64,000 nucleotides of DNA from Paenibacillus sp. 19GGS1-52 (GCF_022369515.1 NZ_CP059724.1:620001-684000), one strand, 5' to 3'; shown: positions 1-8,632, counted from the stretch's first letter. The notes: generated from the sequence alone by a model not told the origin. Translations and numbers: made by a program.

Positions 1-60
1 TACCGTCGTATGCGGTGAGGCTTGATCTTTTTTTTATTGAAATATAAGAGATAGCGCAAG
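1..60 (+). promoter_or_regulatory. Truncated leader of the metNIQ operon, possible terminator half
   Basis: The window opens with a GC-rich stretch ending in GAGGCTTGATC and a run of eight T (about 28-36). This looks like the 3' half of an intrinsic terminator whose 5' half lies outside the window. Methionine transporter operons of Firmicutes are commonly preceded by an S-box (SAM) riboswitch ending in such a terminator, so this may be its tail. The aptamer itself is not visible, so this is inference. Confidence 0.3.
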
Positions 61-100
61 CGGGTTGTAGTATCCAATGGAGGATGGAGTGAGTGGGCAT

Positions 101-883
101 ATGATTGTTGTTAAACATTTGACCAAAAGTTACCTTTCTCGGGATGGGGCAGTATCTGCCTTAGAAGATGTTAATCTACATATCAAAAAAGGTGAGATAT
201 TCGGCATTATCGGTTCCAGCGGGGCCGGTAAATCCTCCTTAATTCGTTGCCTTAACCGTCTGGAGGAACCAGATTCAGGCAGTATTGAAATAGGAGGCAC
301 CGTAATTACAGACTTAAAAGGAAAAGACTTGCGGTTAGCCCGACGCAGAATCGGCATGATCTTCCAACAGTTTAATCTGCTGGATTCCAAGACAGTGTAT
401 GGAAACGTAGCGTTCCCGCTAAAAGTAGCTGGTTATTCTAGGCAGGATATTCAGCGGCGTGTGTATGACATCCTTGAATTGGTACAGCTAAGTGACAAAG
501 CGAATGCCTACCCGTCACAGCTCAGCGGAGGCCAGAAGCAAAGAGTAGGCATTGCCCGTGCGCTCGCTGTTGAGCCAGACGTATTGCTCTCCGATGAGGC
601 TACGTCTGCGCTAGATCCGCAGACAACCTTTTCCATTCTAGAGCTGCTGCAGGATATTAACCGAAAGCTGCAACTTACCATTGTACTCATTACGCATGAA
701 ATGGATGTGCTGCGGCATATTTGCAGTGAAGCGGCTGTTATTGAGGGTGGGCGTATTGTGGAGACGGGTTCGGTAGAACAGCTATTTCACCGTCCTGAGA
801 GCGAAACGGCCAAGCAATTTGTGAACATATTCAACTACTACAAGGCTGGGAGCGAAGCGGAGAAGGTGGTGATGCTGCGATGA
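101..883 (+). CDS. metN: Methionine ABC transporter, ATP-binding protein MetN (short form)
   Basis: This is the cytoplasmic ATPase of a D/L-methionine importer. It has Walker A GSSGAGKS (residues 38-45), an LSGGQKQR signature, Walker B with SDEATSALDP, and an H-loop (LITHE). An in-frame ATG at 77 has no ribosome site, whereas ATG 101 follows GGAG about 11 nt upstream, so 101 is preferred. At about 260 residues it is shorter than typical MetN (about 340). The protein stops just after the ATPase core, so the C-terminal NIL domain, which senses internal methionine and causes trans-inhibition in E. coli MetN, appears to be absent. The stop overlaps the metI start (ATGA). Family assignment rests on sequence plus the metI and metQ neighbours. 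Confidence 0.9.
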   Translation: MIVVKHLTKSYLSRDGAVSALEDVNLHIKKGEIFGIIGSSGAGKSSLIRCLNRLEEPDSGSIEIGGTVITDLKGKDLRLARRRIGMIFQQFNLLDSKTVYGNVAFPLKVAGYSRQDIQRRVYDILELVQLSDKANAYPSQLSGGQKQRVGIARALAVEPDVLLSDEATSALDPQTTFSILELLQDINRKLQLTIVLITHEMDVLRHICSEAAVIEGGRIVETGSVEQLFHRPESETAKQFVNIFNYYKAGSEAEKVVMLR

Positions 884-1548
884 AGGAGGATATGGTTGAA
901 CTGCTGTGGGGAGGGCTGCTGCAGACGCTATATATGGTGTTATGGTCTTCTGTATTCGCACTGTTACTTGGCCTTGTGCTCGGTGTTACTTTAGTAGTCA
1001 CCGATAAGGGCGGTGTTCTGCCTGCTTCACAGATCAACAGAATACTTAGCACAGTAATCAATGGCGTGCGCTCCATTCCGTTTATTATTCTGATCGTGCT
1101 GCTTCTCCCTCTGTCGCGTCTGATTGTGGGGACCTCGCTCGGACCGACTGCGGCTATTGTCTCCCTTTCCATTGGGGCAGCGCCCTTCCTGGGCCGAATT
1201 ATTGAGAATTCACTCCGGGAAGTGGAGGCGGGGAAGATCGAAGCTGCTAAATCTGTGGGCGCCACTCCCTTTACCATTATTTTTCAGGTGATTATTCCAG
1301 AGGCGTTACCAGCATTAGTGCGGGGCATAACGATAGCTGTGATCTCTATTACGGAGTTTACTGCGGTTGCCGGTGCAATAGGTGCTGGTGGGCTAGGCAG
1401 TCTTGCTATTCGCTTCGGGTATCAGCGTTTTCGTACAGATATTCTGCTGGGCACAGTCCTCCTGATTATTCTTATTGTCCAGATCCTGCAGTGGTCCGGT
1501 GATCATATTGCCAGATCTATAGATAGGAAACGCTGTAAAAGTGAATAG
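880..1548 (+). CDS. metI: Methionine ABC transporter permease MetI
   Basis: A 222-residue inner-membrane permease with about five hydrophobic segments. A BPD-transport EAA loop is visible near residues 125-150 (AKSVGATPF followed by IIPEALP), which couples to MetN. The length matches the MetI family. Its ATG overlaps the metN stop by 4 bp, so translation is probably coupled; AAGGAGG lies just inside the start and probably does not serve this gene. metQ follows after about 90 bp. Confidence 0.92.
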   Translation: MKEDMVELLWGGLLQTLYMVLWSSVFALLLGLVLGVTLVVTDKGGVLPASQINRILSTVINGVRSIPFIILIVLLLPLSRLIVGTSLGPTAAIVSLSIGAAPFLGRIIENSLREVEAGKIEAAKSVGATPFTIIFQVIIPEALPALVRGITIAVISITEFTAVAGAIGAGGLGSLAIRFGYQRFRTDILLGTVLLIILIVQILQWSGDHIARSIDRKRCKSE

Positions 1549-1639
1549 ACCAAGCTTTACTTAATGTAGCGAATTCTACAGTTTCTACGGTTTCAATGTT
1601 ATGAAATATATATATTTTAGGGAGAGGCAGGGGATTAGG

Positions 1640-2488
1640 GTGAAGAAAAAAGGAAGCTTGTTGATGGCAGTAATGATTATTCTAGCGGGGGCGCTAGCCG
1701 GATGCAGCTCTGACAAAGGGGATAACTCTGCTGCTGCAGAGGGTGCGAAAAGTGGGAATGCCGTAAAAGAAGTTACGCTCAAAGTTGGCGCTGCTGCTGT
1801 CCCGCATGCGGAAATATTGGAGTTCATCAAACCAAAACTGAAGGAAGAAGGAGTTAATCTGGATATAGTTGTTCTAGATGATGAGGGTCAGCTTAATCCG
1901 GCGCTTCAGGAGAAACAAATAGATGCCAACTATTTTCAGCATGTGCCTTATCTGGATTCGATCAAGGACGAAAAGGGCTATGATTTTGTCGTCACGGCTA
2001 AAGTGCATGTAGAGCCGATTGGCTTTTATTCGGAGAAGCTGAAATCTAAGGAAGAACTGCCGGACGGGGCCAAGATCGGCATCCCAAACAACCCATCCAA
2101 CGAATACAGAGCACTGGTTCTGCTGCAGCAGCAGGGATTAATTAAGCTCAAGGATGGACTGACCACCTATGAAGCAACACCGAAGGATATCGTGGACAAT
2201 CCGCATAAGTTTGAATTCGTTGAAGCAGATGCTGCTACATTGCCGCGTGCACTGCCCGATCTAGACGGAGCTGTAATTAATACGAACGTAGTGCTTGAGG
2301 CAAAAATCGATCCAAACTCGGCCTTGTTCCGCGAGGATGCCAATTCACCCTATGCAAATATCGTAGTTGTCCGCAAAGGGGATGAGAACCGCGATGAGAT
2401 TAAGAAGCTTGATGCAGCGCTCAACAGCCCTGATGTAAAGAAATTTATTGAGGACAAATATGGGGTAGCTGTAGTTCCAGCATTCTAA
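1640..2488 (+). CDS. metQ: Methionine-binding lipoprotein MetQ
   Basis: Substrate-binding lipoprotein of the methionine importer (NlpA/MetQ family). The reading frame is open from ATG 1601, but GTG 1640 follows a purine-rich site (GAGGCAGGGG) and gives a proper signal peptide: KKK, a hydrophobic stretch, then lipobox LAGC with Cys22 as the lipidation site. The mature part carries family features such as the conserved stretch around NYFQHVPYL and the IGIPNNPSNE segment that lines the ligand pocket. The C-terminus is complete. It is third in the operon and is followed by an intrinsic terminator. Confidence 0.92.
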   Translation: MKKKGSLLMAVMIILAGALAGCSSDKGDNSAAAEGAKSGNAVKEVTLKVGAAAVPHAEILEFIKPKLKEEGVNLDIVVLDDEGQLNPALQEKQIDANYFQHVPYLDSIKDEKGYDFVVTAKVHVEPIGFYSEKLKSKEELPDGAKIGIPNNPSNEYRALVLLQQQGLIKLKDGLTTYEATPKDIVDNPHKFEFVEADAATLPRALPDLDGAVINTNVVLEAKIDPNSALFREDANSPYANIVVVRKGDENRDEIKKLDAALNSPDVKKFIEDKYGVAVVPAF

Positions 2489-2519
2489 CGTAAGGCTATA
2501 TTAAAGCTATAATTAAAAA

Positions 2520-2568
2520 TAGACTGTCCATGTAAGCCTGATTTTCAAGGCATGGGCAGTCTTTTTTT
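2520..2568 (+). terminator. Intrinsic terminator of metNIQ
   Basis: An inverted repeat, AGACTGTCCATG paired with CATGGGCAGTCT (one G-U pair), is followed by a run of seven T. It lies about 35 bp after the metQ stop. Confidence 0.85.
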
Positions 2569-2598
2569 GATACCTAAAGCGATGTCGAGTAATTCCAC

Positions 2599-3102
2599 TC
2601 ATACCCGCTCCAGAAACTCCTGCCGTAGGATAGACATCATTTGCAGGGATTCGAAGGATTCTCCTACCTTTACGCACTCACGCAGTGTACCTTCAAGTGT
2701 AAAGCCAACACCTTCATACACGTGGCGTGCTCTAAGGTTATGATCCTTGACATCCAGCCACAGCCGATGCGTCTCGGTATGGACAAAGATCCAATCGATC
2801 AGTAGTCGTAACGTCATGGTGCCGTAGCCGCGCCCTTTGGACTGGATGACGATTCGTTTAATGCAAACGGTAAGATTTGGGTCCTGAAGCCCTGTTAGAA
2901 TAACATATCCCGTCTGTTCTCCTGAAGTCTCCTGAATAATGAAATGTAGGATGTCCTCGTCATCAATGGCAGCCGCGTGCTCCTCCCTGCTCCATTGACC
3001 AATAAAGCTGCGGTTAGGCTCACCCTGCTCAGCTGCGAGCACGAAATCCAAATCCTGCTTGGTAGTACTTCGTAAATCCAGACCCACTGAATGCAGTATC
3101 AT
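2599..3102 (-). CDS. GNAT family N-acetyltransferase (RimJ/RimL-like)
   Basis: A 167-residue protein with the GNAT fold. The acetyl-CoA pyrophosphate-binding motif A appears as QSKGRGYG (about residues 87-94), followed by a helix and a conserved LDVKDHNLRARHVYEGVGF segment (motif B: N and the Y-E-x-x-G-F signature). This pattern is typical of RimJ/RimL-type or Acetyltransf_3 enzymes, which acetylate protein N-termini, polyamines or small amines. The substrate cannot be told from sequence. It is monocistronic and converges on metQ. Confidence 0.8.
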   Translation of the reverse strand: MILHSVGLDLRSTTKQDLDFVLAAEQGEPNRSFIGQWSREEHAAAIDDEDILHFIIQETSGEQTGYVILTGLQDPNLTVCIKRIVIQSKGRGYGTMTLRLLIDWIFVHTETHRLWLDVKDHNLRARHVYEGVGFTLEGTLRECVKVGESFESLQMMSILRQEFLERV

Positions 3103-3442
3103 AATGCGCCTCTTTCTTAGACGTTTTATTACATATTATACGGGTTCAAACCTAAATTGTAGTTGATGAATTCGAGTAAACGAACAAAGAGGCAAAATAC
3201 AAAGTCTGAATAGTTGCAGATTAAGACTGGCGGACTGTATAGCTGCTATTTCACTTGAAAGGCTGGGGGAAAGCAGGAAGCGGACTCAGGAGACGCTATT
3301 GAGGTGAAAACAGGTTTTATTAGGAAAGAATTTGGTTAATAGCGTACATGGAGTCCGTCAAACTCCCAAATAGCCCGATTTCGAGAAAATAGAGGCTTCT
3401 CAGTCCGGTCCCGACTTTACTCTCTTTACTTCTTATCATTTC
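3103..3442. repeat. Gene-free stretch with nested inverted repeats
   Basis: No gene is supported here. Between 3229 and 3409 a 20-bp unit of the form CGGACT-N8-GCTATT occurs at 3231-3250 and 3281-3300, and in inverted orientation at 3338-3357 and, slightly decayed, at 3388-3407. The inner pair is nested inside the outer pair, so the strand could fold into a long branched hairpin. The rest of the interval shows no recognisable signal. Confidence 0.7.
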
Positions 3443-3471
3443 AAAAAAACCGACCAGTAAATTAGTCGGTC
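3443..3471 (-). terminator. Intrinsic terminator for the cohesin-like gene
   Basis: Read on the minus strand, GACCGAC and GGTCGGT form a stem followed by seven T. It lies about 35 bp past the stop of the gene at 3505. Confidence 0.85.
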
Positions 3472-3504
3472 TTACAAATGAAGTCTATTATAAAGACTTA
3501 GCTC

Positions 3505-4179
3505 TTAGGCCACTGGGTTGTTAGGTAAATATTGTGAATAAGTTGAGACTGTTATCGAAGGAAGGATGCTCGTAGGTTCTGAAGAAATGGATGTAACGTC
3601 AGGTGAGTACAGATAGACGCTGCTATTGGATATAGACGTTCTAATTCTTGTGAATTCGTTGGCCAGACTGATCAGTGATGTGGAAGCGAGTGTATTCTCT
3701 TTGATGCGCAGCTTGAAGGTTACCAGCGTCTGATCGACTGCTGGGATGTAGGATTGTTTATTATTGGCTTCAACCTGAATATCAATTCCGCGCATACTGG
3801 TATTTTTGCCGAAATATATACTTCCGTCGACCGGACTGATGAAATTAAATTCAAATGAATTGTCAACCTCATTCCCAGCAGTGTAGCAGTCCTCTTTATA
3901 GCAGGATTGATGAAGATATTCGGAATTGTCGAATATATTGCTGTCATATTGTACTATGAAATTCAAATAACTGTAGCCATGGTCATTTGCTGAGAAATTT
4001 TTTAAATGAACCTGCACAGTTACTTCCTCTCCGGGGGTGTAAGCAGGTTTATCTGTAGTCACCTCAACGGACATGGCAGGAGGTGTGGTGTCTGCGGTTA
4101 CTTCGTGCATCGTAGTGAACATGAGGGTAAGAAGCCTCGAACTTCTAAAATAATTTTTGAAATTAAATAATTTTATCAT
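3505..4179 (-). CDS. Cohesin-domain-like surface or secreted protein
   Basis: The start is ATG 4179, preceded by ACGGAGGTAGTAAC; a longer frame to 4254 has no such site. The 224-residue product has a basic N-terminus and a short hydrophobic patch (LLTLMF), which makes a weak signal peptide. Most of the rest (about residues 35-185) reads like a cohesin or Ig-like beta-sandwich: AYTPGEEVTVQVHLKNF, a G-Y-x-x-L-x-F-x-V-x-YD motif and a late VTFKLRIK strand. Two cysteines (CYKEDC) could form a disulfide. No dockerin, anchor or glycan-active partner is nearby, so the role is unknown. It could equally be an orphan extracellular Ig-like protein. Confidence 0.6.
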   Translation of the reverse strand: MIKLFNFKNYFRSSRLLTLMFTTMHEVTADTTPPAMSVEVTTDKPAYTPGEEVTVQVHLKNFSANDHGYSYLNFIVQYDSNIFDNSEYLHQSCYKEDCYTAGNEVDNSFEFNFISPVDGSIYFGKNTSMRGIDIQVEANNKQSYIPAVDQTLVTFKLRIKENTLASTSLISLANEFTRIRTSISNSSVYLYSPDVTSISSEPTSILPSITVSTYSQYLPNNPVA

Positions 4180-4323
4180 GTTACTACCTCCGTATAATAT
4201 GAATACAATCAGGTATGTGATCTTGTTGTCTATGTCTATAGTAGCGGGTGTCACTGATAGATCGCTGATAAAATGTCGAAGATTAGCAAAAAAAGAAAGA
4301 AATAAAAACTCAAAAAAGCCCGA

Positions 4324-4358
4324 AAAGCCCTGTAAACGGCTTTCAGGGCTTTTTTTAG
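4324..4358 (-). terminator. Intrinsic terminator of the kinase/regulator operon
   Basis: The stem AAGCCCTG/CAGGGCTT is flanked by T-runs on both strands, so it can terminate the minus-strand regulator gene ending at 4404. A short direct repeat, AGACTTTTTTT, follows on the plus side. Confidence 0.8.
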
Positions 4359-4403
4359 ACTTTTTTTAGACTTTTTTTATTTTAAATTAGTGATTTGGTG
4401 CAA

Positions 4404-5513
4404 CTATATACCTAGCCGGCTATACTCTACCTGAAACCGTTCTGGCAATTTCTCACCCAGCTCTGCCTCATAGATATCTCTGAACTGAGTAAACCTACGC
4501 TGTGCTTTGAAAGGCTTTCCGATACGATAATAAATCGAGATTAACTGCAGACAATATCCCTCTTCAAGTGGTTCCAGCTCAGCAAGGCGTATAGCATACT
4601 CTTCAGCTTCATAAGTGCGTCCATGCTGCAGAAGGCTTAGTGTAAGCTGTTCCAATAGATTGATGTAGAGTGTGCGGAATTTGTCACGGATGGAATAAAG
4701 CCACAAGCTGTCATTGGATAGCAGAAGTTCTCCTGCATATAGAGCGGCTGCAGCCTGCAGCCCATCAGTGTGGTTGTCATGAAGGGCGGTCGTTGCAGCC
4801 TCCAGAAATATCTCAGTATCGCTTATAATTCCTTTGGACTCCAGTCTGTAGTTCTCTCTGTCAAAGATTAGCTCTATATTCTCACCAAGATTTGCATTCT
4901 TAAGTGTTTTACGGATCTGATAGACGGTGGTATGCAGATACTGCTTGCCCTTCTCGTAATTAGATTGAGGGAATAAGTCATTCAGGATTACGCCTACATT
5001 TCCTTGTCTATGGATCCATAAGTAAGCAAATAATTCACCTGCTTTATGTGTACTCCACTTCACTACACCATGAGGGCCGGTTAATTCATAACCTCCCAGG
5101 AGTTGAAACTGAATTTTAGTATTTTGCTGCTCCACAGATTCGATCGGCAATCTCTTGGCCAAGAATTTAGTCCATGTCTTCAGTAGACGTGAGGGGTCGA
5201 CAGGCTTGAGTAAATAGTCTACAGCCGACAATTCAAAGGCTTCGACAGCATAATTCCGATATGCAGAAACGAACACAATGTCAGTTGCCGGAGAGAACGG
5301 TAGCAGCTTCTCGGCAAAAGCTAAGCCTGAAAGCTCAGGCATTTGGATATCCAGAAATAGAATATCCGGCTTCAGCTCAACGGCGGCTATAAAAGCCTCC
5401 CGTGGGTTATCGTGTATATGCACGAAGGAGATCCCTTCACACCGCAACAGTAACTCCTGCATTTGTTCAAGCGCAGGCCATTCGTCATCTACTACCATTA
5501 CTGTATAATTCAG
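4404..5513 (-). CDS. Response regulator with REC, winged-helix and BTAD (SARP-like) domains
   Basis: Output partner of the hybrid kinase just upstream. The receiver domain (about residues 1-125) has the DD acidic pair, phospho-acceptor Asp in LFLDIQMP and a conserved Lys (LLKPVDP). A Trans_reg_C-like winged helix follows (about 130-230), then a bacterial transcriptional activation domain with TPR-like helices. The first in-frame ATG (5498) has no ribosome site and would clip the first beta strand of the receiver. A CTG at 5513 lies about 9 nt after AAGGAT and overlaps the kinase stop (CTGA), giving an N-terminus reading NYTVMVVDDEW. I favour that unusual start, but it is inferred. Confidence 0.85.
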   Translation of the reverse strand: MNYTVMVVDDEWPALEQMQELLLRCEGISFVHIHDNPREAFIAAVELKPDILFLDIQMPELSGLAFAEKLLPFSPATDIVFVSAYRNYAVEAFELSAVDYLLKPVDPSRLLKTWTKFLAKRLPIESVEQQNTKIQFQLLGGYELTGPHGVVKWSTHKAGELFAYLWIHRQGNVGVILNDLFPQSNYEKGKQYLHTTVYQIRKTLKNANLGENIELIFDRENYRLESKGIISDTEIFLEAATTALHDNHTDGLQAAAALYAGELLLSNDSLWLYSIRDKFRTLYINLLEQLTLSLLQHGRTYEAEEYAIRLAELEPLEEGYCLQLISIYYRIGKPFKAQRRFTQFRDIYEAELGEKLPERFQVEYSRLGI

Positions 5514-8500
5514 GAGAGATCATCCTTCCATGGAATTGTAATTTTCACCTCTATGCCGCCATTTCCCCTCCGGGCAATCTGTAATGGCTGGCCAAACTGC
5601 TTCAATAATCTACGATTAATATTCTTGAGACCAATTCCCGTCCCGTCCCCTTGAGTGGAAACATAGCCGTCTTTCATCAAGGAGGTTAGCTTGTCGTCGC
5701 TCATTCCCTTTCCGTTATCTGAAACCGTAATAATCGCCTGATCTCCCACCCGCCTCGTTGCCAGAGTCACCGTACCTCCGTCCATCTTCTCCATGAGGCC
5801 ATGCCGAACCGCATTCTCGACAATAGGCTGGACGATTAACGGAGGAAGGGAGAATTCAGAAATTCCAATATCGTATTGAACCGTGAGTCTTTTACCGAAA
5901 CGAGCCTTCTCCAGTGACAAGTAAGCCTCAATCAACTCAAGCTCCTTCTCGAACGGGACCGCCGTCTCCTGATTGCCGAAATCGAAGCTTCCCCGCAGAA
6001 AATGACTAAGATCATAGAGTAATTGCTGTGTTTTATCGTTATCTCGTGAGCTCATCCAAATAATGGTATTGATTGCATTATAGAGAAAATGTGGTTTGAT
6101 CTGCGCGCGCAGCATGGAAATTTCGGAGTCGAGACGATCGGATACGGATCTTCTCAACTGCACAAGTGTCTTAACCCGACCCTTAAGATCGCTCCAGGCA
6201 TAGGGCTTATGGATAAAATCATTTGCTCCTGCACTGAAGGCGGCTTCATTAAAGTGAAGCTGCTGTCCTGCCGTAGCCATAAGAATGGGCAGATCCAACG
6301 GACTATAGGTCCGGCGGATGATCCGGCATAATTCAAGACCAGACATTTCGGGCATCATTACATCCAGAATACAGAGATCGAAATCACGTTCGTCGGTGAG
6401 GATAGTAAGTGCCTCTTTGCCGCTTCTTGCACTTGAAATTATATAATTTTCCAATGACAACAGATTGGTCAAAGCCTTCAAGTTGGCATAATCGTCATCT
6501 ACAATGAGAATTCGTGGAGCATAATAGTTCACGTCTTCAGTCCGCGCCGTTGTAGCCGCGCTCTCCTGGAATGCTACGCCATCGACTAGAGCTTCCATTG
6601 GTAATATTACCGGAGTTAGAAGCAACTGGCGGTCTTCCGGCTCCTCCCAGTAGGTCCCCTGTTGTGAGAAAGGTATGGTAAAGGTGAAGCAGCTGCCCCG
6701 GCCTAAGGCGGAAGAAACTTCGATCGTGCCTCCGTGCAGTTCAATCAGCTTCCTCGAAATGGCAAGTCCAAGGCCAAGTCCACCGTTTTCCAGCGAATCG
6801 GCTTCATTGACCTGTTCATAGTCGCGGAAGATACTCTCCAGTCGTTCTTTAGGAATGCCCCGTCCGGTATCTGTGACGCTAACGTGGACGTAATCATCAA
6901 TCTGCTCGGCTTCGAATACTACGCTGCCGCGATCGGTGAATTTGAGTGCATTATCCAGCAGATTATATAAGACCTGCATTAGCCGATGTTCGTCTGCTTC
7001 GACAATGAAGACGCCGGGTGGGATGCGGTTTTTAATGCGTATTTCACCCTTTTTGTTCAGGAATTGAAAGACCTCAATCACGATGTTGGCGACGCCCTGA
7101 ATATCAATCGGCTTCCAGTAAAGCTTGATGCGCTGTCCTCGAATCTGCTCATAATCCAGAATGTCCCGCACCAGAAAGGCAAGCCGTCTTCCGGTACCAA
7201 GAATGAGCCTAATGTCGTCACGCTGTGACGGGCTCATAGCGGCGTTAGCATCTTCAAACAACGATAATGAAATATTAATAATTGCATTTAGCGGAGTGCG
7301 CAGTTCATTTGAGATTTTGAGCAGGAACTCATCCTTGTCCTTATCCTTGCGCTCCAATTGCTGTGACAATTCCTTGATTGTCTCATAGGCATGAGCGTGG
7401 CGGGTGGAAATAAACAAGCCTTGGGTCAAGACGAAAATCGGTCCTGCTACAGGTAAGGTTGAATATAGATCAGTGCCATAGGCTAGGTTGGCAAATAGGG
7501 AAAATGAAAATACCCCTAAAGCAAAGATACTTATGAGCAGATAAGAGGAGCCTATTTCTTTGTGCAGAGTGGCCCGAATCATCACGTAAATAGCGTACCC
7601 GATGGGCAGCATGTAAAGAGCAAGGAAATATTCGAATGGCTGGGAGTAATAGTGGATTTGGCTGAGTAAGGTAAAGATGCAAAAGATAAAGGAAGTGCCA
7701 AGTGCGATTCTCAGCATCCAACGGGAGTACAGCTTAGGAAATAGAGAATAGGTATAGCTGCATAGCGAATAGCATCCTATAAGGGTAGAGAGGATTTGCA
7801 GTTTACTGAACCATTCATAGGAGATCGCAGGAATAAGGTTAAAAAGCAGTTTTTCACTATGTGTTATTAGATACACCGCTAAAGCGATACAGAACAAGGC
7901 AAGTTCTAAAGAAGGGCGGTCTTCTTTGCGCTGAAGGCCCTGACCTAAGAAATAGAATCCCATGAAGGCAAAACCGGATAAACGGATCGTATCGTATGTT
8001 CTATTTCGTTGTTCAAGACGCAGGATAGCTTTTGAGGTTCCGACCTGAATGGAGTTGGCAATACCTCCATTTGTATAAGTGAAATTGGAGGCCTGGATAA
8101 CAATTTCAGCCCTTCCTTCGGGAGCTTTAAACTGGACGACGTTAGGAGCATTTTTAGGATTAGTATTTTGTCGGGATAACCCTGGCTGACCGCTTCCTCC
8201 AAGCCGCTCTCCATTCACATAGACAATACTTGCCGTACGGACGCTGCTCACTTTGAGTGCGTAGTCTTGGGCTCCTGAGGGCAGGATAAGGAGAAGCTTA
8301 TAAGTGGCGGCTCCATACTTGGGATAGTCTTCCCCGTGTGGGAGAGAGGACCAAACTGCGGGTACGGGGATATAATTGATATCCTGTTTAACCGCAGAGT
8401 CAATAGAGGAGGGGGACAGCAGCTGATTCCAATAGAACTCCCATTTTCCGTCCAGATTGACGTTCAGAGAGTCATTGAAGGGACATCCCGTCAAGTCTAT

Positions 8501-8632
8501 TATACCTGGGTTATTACGGGAACAGGCTGCGGATGAGCGCAGTAGAGGCAGCAGCAAGGTAACGGCAAGCAAGCAAATACAAACCAAGCCAAAGCTCCGT
8601 TTAGCTAGCATTCTATAATTGAAGAATTTCAT
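5510..8632 (-). CDS. Hybrid sensor histidine kinase: 7TM sensor, degenerate HisKA core, REC, LytS-type kinase core
   Basis: The start is ATG 8632, after AGAGAGG; an in-frame ATG at 8692 lacks such a site. Order in the 1040-residue protein: signal/TM segment, extracellular beta-sandwich (about 55-200), seven-TM region (about 215-410), HisKA-like helix pair, HATPase with intact N, G1 and G2 boxes (YNLLDN, DTGRGIP, GLGLGL), receiver with Asp757 (CILDVMMP), then a second core of His_kinase type with QIKPHFLYN (His848) and its own HATPase. In the first core the usual SHELRTPL motif reads SNELRTPL, so the phospho-acceptor is Asn442. The second core keeps its His and probably supplies phosphoryl groups to the regulator encoded next. 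The ligand is unknown. Confidence 0.9.
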   Translation of the reverse strand: MKFFNYRMLAKRSFGLVCICLLAVTLLLPLLRSSAACSRNNPGIIDLTGCPFNDSLNVNLDGKWEFYWNQLLSPSSIDSAVKQDINYIPVPAVWSSLPHGEDYPKYGAATYKLLLILPSGAQDYALKVSSVRTASIVYVNGERLGGSGQPGLSRQNTNPKNAPNVVQFKAPEGRAEIVIQASNFTYTNGGIANSIQVGTSKAILRLEQRNRTYDTIRLSGFAFMGFYFLGQGLQRKEDRPSLELALFCIALAVYLITHSEKLLFNLIPAISYEWFSKLQILSTLIGCYSLCSYTYSLFPKLYSRWMLRIALGTSFIFCIFTLLSQIHYYSQPFEYFLALYMLPIGYAIYVMIRATLHKEIGSSYLLISIFALGVFSFSLFANLAYGTDLYSTLPVAGPIFVLTQGLFISTRHAHAYETIKELSQQLERKDKDKDEFLLKISNELRTPLNAIINISLSLFEDANAAMSPSQRDDIRLILGTGRRLAFLVRDILDYEQIRGQRIKLYWKPIDIQGVANIVIEVFQFLNKKGEIRIKNRIPPGVFIVEADEHRLMQVLYNLLDNALKFTDRGSVVFEAEQIDDYVHVSVTDTGRGIPKERLESIFRDYEQVNEADSLENGGLGLGLAISRKLIELHGGTIEVSSALGRGSCFTFTIPFSQQGTYWEEPEDRQLLLTPVILPMEALVDGVAFQESAATTARTEDVNYYAPRILIVDDDYANLKALTNLLSLENYIISSARSGKEALTILTDERDFDLCILDVMMPEMSGLELCRIIRRTYSPLDLPILMATAGQQLHFNEAAFSAGANDFIHKPYAWSDLKGRVKTLVQLRRSVSDRLDSEISMLRAQIKPHFLYNAINTIIWMSSRDNDKTQQLLYDLSHFLRGSFDFGNQETAVPFEKELELIEAYLSLEKARFGKRLTVQYDIGISEFSLPPLIVQPIVENAVRHGLMEKMDGGTVTLATRRVGDQAIITVSDNGKGMSDDKLTSLMKDGYVSTQGDGTGIGLKNINRRLLKQFGQPLQIARRGNGGIEVKITIPWKDDLS

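Noticed and set aside
38..60. A seventh copy of the dispersed repeat (GAAATATAAGAGATAG)
   Set aside because: Only about ten bases match and the rest of the element is missing, so chance is likely.
831..1277. A 148-codon minus-strand frame opposite metI
   Set aside because: It is fully antisense to a clear transporter gene, with no ribosome site or domain.
4157..4369. A small plus-strand gene of about 70 codons
   Set aside because: It runs through the promoter of the cohesin-like gene and ends in the terminator hairpin at 4324-4358; its Lys-rich end is coded by terminator sequence.
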